This document shows positions 7,483 to 10,665 of a stretch of 10,665 nt of DNA, in pieces. Source of the stretch: JBFMFE01 sp040752295 (GTDB taxonomy: Bacteria > UBP15 > UBA6099 > JBFMBQ01). Position numbers and translations under genes: made by a program. Every line of letters begins with the position of its first letter. The stretch's first letter is position 1. The stretch is taken from contig JBFMFE010000030.1 of NCBI GenBank assembly GCA_040752295.1, positions 1 through 10,665 on the forward strand, given 5' to 3'. The notes under the pieces are model-generated. The model saw nothing but the letters and a program-made list of their open reading frames with translations. It made no database searches and had not been told where the DNA came from.

Positions 7483-7667
7483 TTTCCCGGGGTAATTGTT
7501 TACTGAAATGAAGTTTGGTCTTGAAAGAAATGTAGAATCTAAAATAACCAGTGAAGAATGTAGATGGTCAAGTTTTTCATTCTACATTCTGAGTTCTACA
7601 TTTTAGATTCATCATTCTCTTTCGCTCACGTCATTTCAGATCGGTAAATAGTTGTTTACCCGGAAAC
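7482..7667. repeat. AT-rich nested palindrome, MITE-like element
   Basis: About 186 bp of distinctly AT-rich sequence in GC-rich surroundings form an imperfect palindrome centred near 7572. Paired arms are GTTTCCCGGGGTAA (7482-7495) with TTTACCCGGAAAC (7655-7667); TGAAATGA (7504-7511) with TCATTTCA (7631-7638); GAATCTAAAAT (7535-7545) with ATTTTAGATTC (7600-7610); and AGAATGTAGA (7555-7564) with TCTACATTCT (7581-7590). The two inner pairs share exactly the same centre (7572.5). ATGTAGAA-like words recur in both orientations. The left terminus overlaps the last base of the upstream TAG stop codon. There is no ORF and no clear target-site duplication. The size, terminal inverted repeats and base composition fit a miniature inverted-repeat element. 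It would also fold as RNA into a long hairpin that could end or insulate transcription between the two flanking genes. Confidence 0.75.
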
Positions 7668-7770
7668 AGTCCATCAGCCCCCGAACATGACCCCGTCGCA
7701 CCGTCGCAGTCATTTTCCGGGCGGAAGCGCGGTTCAACGACGCCGTGAGAAACGAAACGTTGTCTCCGAA

Positions 7771-9246
7771 ATGAAAAAGCGGGCGGCGATCCCCGCGGCG
7801 CTCGCGTTGCTCGCCGCGCTGACGGGGTGCGGAGGAGGAGGCGGCGGCGGCGGACCGTCCCCGCCGCCGCCAGATACTACCGGACCGACGATAACCTTCA
7901 CCTACCCCGCGGAAAGCCAGGTGTTCTACGTCTCCGCGCTCCCGGCGTACGTGGAGACCGCGTACTCGGACACGGGAAGCGGCGTGAACGTCCAGACCCT
8001 CTCCGTGACTTTCACGCTGAACCAGAGAACGGCGGACCTCACGCCGGCTTTTCCCACGGACCCCGTGAACAATGCGAGCGTCTCGAGAACGACCGCGCCC
8101 GACCCGCTCGACCGCACAACTGCGTCATTCTTCTCCGGCGCCCTGTCCGGGTCGCCCTCCAAATCGTACACCGTAGGCATCCCCCCCACTCCCGACGAGT
8201 GCGACTTCCGTGTGAACGCGTCCTCCCGGACCGCGTACGTGTTCTGCCCCTCGGACACGTTCGCGAAGCTGTCGGCGATTGACGACGCCGCGGGGTCGGT
8301 GAAGGAGATTTCCCCCGGCTTTCCCGTGAATTCGATGGACGCGGCGCCCGCCGAGGGGAAATACTACCTCGCCCGGTCGGACGCGCCGCAGGTCGCGGTC
8401 TTCAACGCGTCGAACGACACCCTCGCGACGCAGGTGAACGTGTCCGCGACGCCCGAGGAGGTTTCGTACAGCCCGCAGGAGCGGAGGCTTTACGTCTCGT
8501 TCGCGAGCCTCAACCGCGTGGACGTCATAGACTGCGTCACGGACACTCTCGCGGGTTCGTTCGACGTGAATTACCCTCTGTCCCTCGTGAGAGCCTCCCC
8601 CTCGGGAACCGGCTTTTTCGCCCTCGCCAGGCGTTTCGGCAGGTTCTGGTACGAGGCGTACGGCGCGGACGGCTCCCTCTCCGCCGAAAGTGAGCTTGCG
8701 GATTCACAGCAGTCGGACGTCGTCCCGTGGAAGCCGGCGGGAAACCCGGCGGGATACCTTTTCTACTCGGACGCGGCGAACGACCGCCTCATCGTCCTCG
8801 ACCTCCAGACTCTCGGCGTTTCCTACGTCTCGGTCGCGGCGCCGAAGGAACTTTTCGCCGACGAAACCGCCGGGAAGATTTACGCCGCCGCACTCGACGG
8901 GAACAACGTCACAACCGTGAACGCCCGGACCGCCGCTGTGGAAAGCGTTTTTTCATCGCCGGTCCCCGTAGTGACCGGCGAAGTCCTCGAGGGCGATATA
9001 ATCCTGCTCGAAAATATCTGGGACATAGCCGGCGAGGAGACCGGGACGTTCACCGCGCGGATTTACGACGGGAAATCAAACGCCGGAACCGCCGTCAGGA
9101 ACATAACTATCAGGCTCGAAGTGAATCCACCCGTGGGACCTCCGTCGCGGTGGTCGCTCCCGCAGCGGGCATCTCCACACCGGCGGAGCATCGCACGGTT
9201 ATACGCGCCCGCCTTCGCAAGCCCCTCAATCCCCCGGCGGTTATAA
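7771..9246 (+). CDS. Ig-like/YVTN beta-propeller lipoprotein, 3' end probably frameshifted
   Basis: 491 residues from the ATG at 7771. An in-frame ATG at 7687 would add 28 Arg-rich residues before a perfect lipoprotein signal (MKKRAAIPAALALLAALTGC, Cys20), so 7771 is preferred although no Shine-Dalgarno is visible at either. After Cys20 comes Gly8 and a PSPPPP tether. Residues 38-135 begin like the Ig domain of the first gene (TGPTITFTYPAESQ, YSDTGSGVNVQTLSVTF). Residues about 143-400 contain irregular repeats of the YVTN/YncE beta-propeller type: RTAYVFCPSDTFAKLSAID, VAVFNASNDTLATQV, RRLYVSFASLNRVDVIDC, LIVLDLQTLGVSYVS, GKIYAAALDGNNVTTVN. Residues 400-452 return to Ig-like sequence. After VNPPVGPP the last 34 or so residues are Arg/Ser/Pro-rich and unlike the rest, and look out of frame. 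It is probably an outer-membrane-anchored, substrate- or partner-binding protein; no catalytic residues are seen. The 103 bp between the palindrome and the start hold nothing recognisable. Confidence 0.8.
   Translation: MKKRAAIPAALALLAALTGCGGGGGGGGPSPPPPDTTGPTITFTYPAESQVFYVSALPAYVETAYSDTGSGVNVQTLSVTFTLNQRTADLTPAFPTDPVNNASVSRTTAPDPLDRTTASFFSGALSGSPSKSYTVGIPPTPDECDFRVNASSRTAYVFCPSDTFAKLSAIDDAAGSVKEISPGFPVNSMDAAPAEGKYYLARSDAPQVAVFNASNDTLATQVNVSATPEEVSYSPQERRLYVSFASLNRVDVIDCVTDTLAGSFDVNYPLSLVRASPSGTGFFALARRFGRFWYEAYGADGSLSAESELADSQQSDVVPWKPAGNPAGYLFYSDAANDRLIVLDLQTLGVSYVSVAAPKELFADETAGKIYAAALDGNNVTTVNARTAAVESVFSSPVPVVTGEVLEGDIILLENIWDIAGEETGTFTARIYDGKSNAGTAVRNITIRLEVNPPVGPPSRWSLPQRASPHRRSIARLYAPAFASPSIPRRL
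7840..7871 (+). repeat. Strong hairpin in the poly-Gly/poly-Pro tether codons
   Basis: GGCGGCGGCGG (7840-7850) is the exact reverse complement of CCGCCGCCGCC (7861-7871). The intervening bases continue the pairing (GGAC 7852-7855 with GTCC 7857-7860). It lies within codons about 24-34 of the propeller lipoprotein, just after the lipobox. It arises from Gly GGC codons facing Pro CCG codons, so it may be only a by-product of the tether. Confidence 0.6.
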
Positions 9247-9335
9247 TATGGGACGGCGCGAGTCACAGGAGACGTCATTTTCAGGGCACGTTCTGTTTCA
9301 AGCGTCCGCTGATGGAAACGACAAACGCGACGGGA
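9144..9335 (+). pseudogene. Out-of-frame Ig-like domain remnant following the propeller lipoprotein
   Basis: The frame two bases ahead of the lipoprotein frame (codons starting at multiples of 3) reads VAVVAPAAG from 9144, then VIIWDGAS and later GTFCFKRPLMETTNA. The first part matches the Ig-like domain openings elsewhere in this window (PPTADITYPSDG, GPTITFTYPAES) and would follow VNPPVGPP naturally if one base had been lost near 9142-9144. Around 9262-9286 a different frame reads ETSFSG, which fits the expected 'F.G.F' segment of such domains, so there may be a second shift. I infer that a further Ig-like domain was once, or really is, part of the lipoprotein. Sequencing error is an alternative to genuine decay. 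The later part overlaps the annotated start of the glycosyltransferase. Confidence 0.4.
9242..9247 (+). promoter_or_regulatory. Possible -10 box upstream of the glycosyltransferase gene
   Basis: A perfect TATAAT overlaps the stop of the lipoprotein gene, 64 bases before the ATG at 9312, in otherwise GC-rich DNA. No -35 hexamer is recognisable at 16-18 bp spacing. If the upstream Ig-like frame is real, this lies inside coding sequence (VIIW codons) and may be coincidental. Confidence 0.2.
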
Positions 9336-10665
9336 GATTCTCCACAGATGGGCGGCGGCGGGACGCCGGACGCCGCCGTGAGCGGCACGACTGTCCCCGT
9401 TCCCACGGGATACACGGGGGGAATGTCCGGCGGGTGGATGGCTGTTTTCTGGCTCGTCCTGCTGATGATATTCGCCCTCGCGATACGATACCACCGCCTG
9501 GACGACCCCTTCGGGGGATACCACTCGTTCAACGAGGGGTGGTACTCGGCGATCGCCCGCAACTACGACGCGTACGGGCTGATGCGCCCCGTGTCCGTTT
9601 TCGGCACGGAAGACTACAACGTCGCGCCGTTTTATTCCTACCTGCTTTACTTCGTGAAAGAGCTGTGGGGCGAAAGCGAAAGAAACTACCGCATGGTTTC
9701 AGCGGCGTTTTCCCTCGCCGCGATGGCGTTCGTTTTCATGATCGGACGCCTTCTGTTCTCGGCGAACGCCGGGCTTGCCGCGGCGGCTCTCTTCGGGTTC
9801 GCGCCCGTGAGCGTCGTGGTGGGCAGGAACGTGCAGACGGACTCGACCTACGCCGCTTTCATGCTGGCGTGTCTTTACTTCTACCTTTCCGCGGGGCGGG
9901 ACAGGCGCGTTCCGCGGATGGCGATCAGCGGGCTGTGCTTCGGGTTCGCGTTTTTCACGAAGCAGTTCGCGGTCCTGCTGCTTCCGGCGGTTTTTATATG
10001 GGAATGCGCCGTCCACCGCGGTTTAAAATGGCTTGACCGCGGGCATGCGGCGTTCGCGGCGTGCGCGGCGCTCGTTCCGGCGCCGTTTCTTGTGTACCAT
10101 CTCGTCGTCACGCGCGGGCATTATTTGGCGGCGCAATGGGATTGGCAGGCGGTGCGTTTTGCGCTGCCCGTGCGCGAAACGGCGCCCTACGTCGCAAGGG
10201 AATTGCTCTGGGGCGTCTCTCCGCCCGTCGCGGCATTATTCATCGCGGGGCTGGCGGCGGCGATGCCTCTATGGGGGCGGCATCGAAGCCTGCTGGTCCT
10301 TGCCCTCGGCGTTTTTCTGTTGTTTTTCACATTCTGGCGCGGTCACAGCTACTACATGCTGTCCGCCGTGCCGTTCGCGGCGCTTCTTGCGGGCGATCTG
10401 CTCGCCAGAAAATGCAGGGACGGCGCGATCATGGTCACCGTTTTCATTGCCTGCGGGCTTGCCGCGATACAGACGCTCGCGTTTCTATGCAGCGTCAAGT
10501 ACGGCTACGGTTCGTTCAAGACGCTTTCGGAGCGCCTCGACGGCGGGCGGGGCGCCGTGTTCATACTTTCAGAGGGAGTCGCCGGAAACTACCGCCCGGC
10601 GCTGCATTACTACCTGCCCCACGCCGGGGTCATCACGGAGGATTCCCTGAAAACGAGGCGGGACC
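9312..10665 (+). CDS. GT39/ArnT-like multi-pass membrane glycosyltransferase, 3' truncated
   Basis: 451 codons are open to the window end with no stop, so the gene continues beyond it. After a Gly/Thr-rich N-terminus the first membrane helix is at about residues 42-60 (WMAVFWLVLLMIFALAI). The first extracytoplasmic loop carries GYHSFNEGWYSAIARNY (69-85), the position of the acidic catalytic motif in GT-C enzymes of the PMT/ArnT superfamily; here it reads Asn-Glu (N74-E75) rather than Asp-Glu. Other family-like segments are APFYSYLLYFVKELWG (105-120), VGRNVQTDSTYAAFM (170-184), FAFFTKQFAVLLLP (212-225) and RGHSYYMLSAVPFAALLAGDLL (343-364). At least eight membrane helices are visible. Such enzymes move a sugar from a polyprenyl-phosphate donor to lipid, protein or glycan on the outer face of the inner membrane; the substrates here are unknown. 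The start is uncertain: ATGs at 9348 (GGGAG 11 bases upstream) and 9423 (directly after a G-run) are in frame and also precede the first helix, and the frame is open far upstream. Confidence 0.85.
   Translation, partial: METTNATGDSPQMGGGGTPDAAVSGTTVPVPTGYTGGMSGGWMAVFWLVLLMIFALAIRYHRLDDPFGGYHSFNEGWYSAIARNYDAYGLMRPVSVFGTEDYNVAPFYSYLLYFVKELWGESERNYRMVSAAFSLAAMAFVFMIGRLLFSANAGLAAAALFGFAPVSVVVGRNVQTDSTYAAFMLACLYFYLSAGRDRRVPRMAISGLCFGFAFFTKQFAVLLLPAVFIWECAVHRGLKWLDRGHAAFAACAALVPAPFLVYHLVVTRGHYLAAQWDWQAVRFALPVRETAPYVARELLWGVSPPVAALFIAGLAAAMPLWGRHRSLLVLALGVFLLFFTFWRGHSYYMLSAVPFAALLAGDLLARKCRDGAIMVTVFIACGLAAIQTLAFLCSVKYGYGSFKTLSERLDGGRGAVFILSEGVAGNYRPALHYYLPHAGVITEDSLKTRRD

Noticed and set aside
7482..7667. 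CRISPR array or attachment site
   Set aside because: The short recurring words are inverted arms of one palindrome, not evenly spaced direct repeats with unique spacers, and no cas, integrase or tRNA gene is nearby.
7687..7770. Upstream ATG start for the propeller lipoprotein
   Set aside because: It would place 28 charged residues before a perfect lipoprotein signal peptide; the ATG at 7771 gives a normal signal with lipobox.
9248..10036. 262-codon Arg-rich + strand open frame starting next to TATAATATG
   Set aside because: The overlapping frame from 9312 encodes a convincing multi-pass GT39-like membrane protein; the Arg-rich frame has no hydrophobic segments and is a shadow.
10033..10650. 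205-codon + strand open frame near the window end
   Set aside because: Very Arg/Ser/Cys-rich and overlaps the membrane glycosyltransferase in another frame.

Overview
The window looks like a chromosomal fragment of a GC-rich diderm (Gram-negative-type) bacterium, probably uncultured. All genes lie on the + strand. The diderm reading rests on a Sec-exported protein with a long amphipathic beta-barrel region ending in an aromatic-rich strand, plus two predicted lipoproteins. The phylum cannot be fixed from this window. The mix of giant Ig-like surface proteins, GWNLIGNP-type modules and exported FecR-domain proteins recalls candidate phyla such as Omnitrophota or related lineages, but that is an impression and no marker gene is present.

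Layout. (1) Positions 2-1978 hold the 3' end of a large surface protein (Ig-like domain, four GWNLIG/GYW-type modules, a central beta-rich module). (2) Positions 1975-3999, overlapping by ATGA, encode an exported protein with a copper-amine-oxidase-N-like 'stalk' domain, an Ala/Glu linker and a predicted outer-membrane beta-barrel. (3) A possible 24-codon ORF (4010-4084) bridges the gap and overlaps the next start, again by ATGA. (4) Positions 4081-5007 encode an exported FecR-domain protein with a C-terminal invasin/Big_1-like Ig domain. (5) After an 87-bp gap with a hairpin flanked by direct repeats, 5095-7482 encode a larger, diverged FecR-like lipoprotein with an NTF2/SnoaL-like domain and a terminal Ig domain. 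(6) Positions 7482-7667 are an AT-rich, nested, nearly perfect palindrome resembling a MITE. (7) Positions 7771-9246 encode a lipoprotein with Ig-like and YVTN/YncE-like beta-propeller sequence; its 3' end appears frameshifted, with a further Ig-like domain lying out of frame just downstream. (8) From 9312 to the window end runs the N-terminal part of a multi-pass GT39/ArnT-like (GT-C) glycosyltransferase.

Genes 1 to 4 (positions 2-7482) read as one cell-envelope locus: a secreted multi-domain protein, a translationally coupled outer-membrane barrel with a periplasmic or surface stalk, and two exported FecR-family proteins that share a C-terminal Ig domain. A joint role in building or displaying a surface structure is inferred from domain content and coupling only. 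The segment after the palindrome (second lipoprotein and membrane glycosyltransferase) is probably a separate transcription unit, still concerned with the envelope. No RNA genes, CRISPR arrays, transposases or phage genes were recognised.
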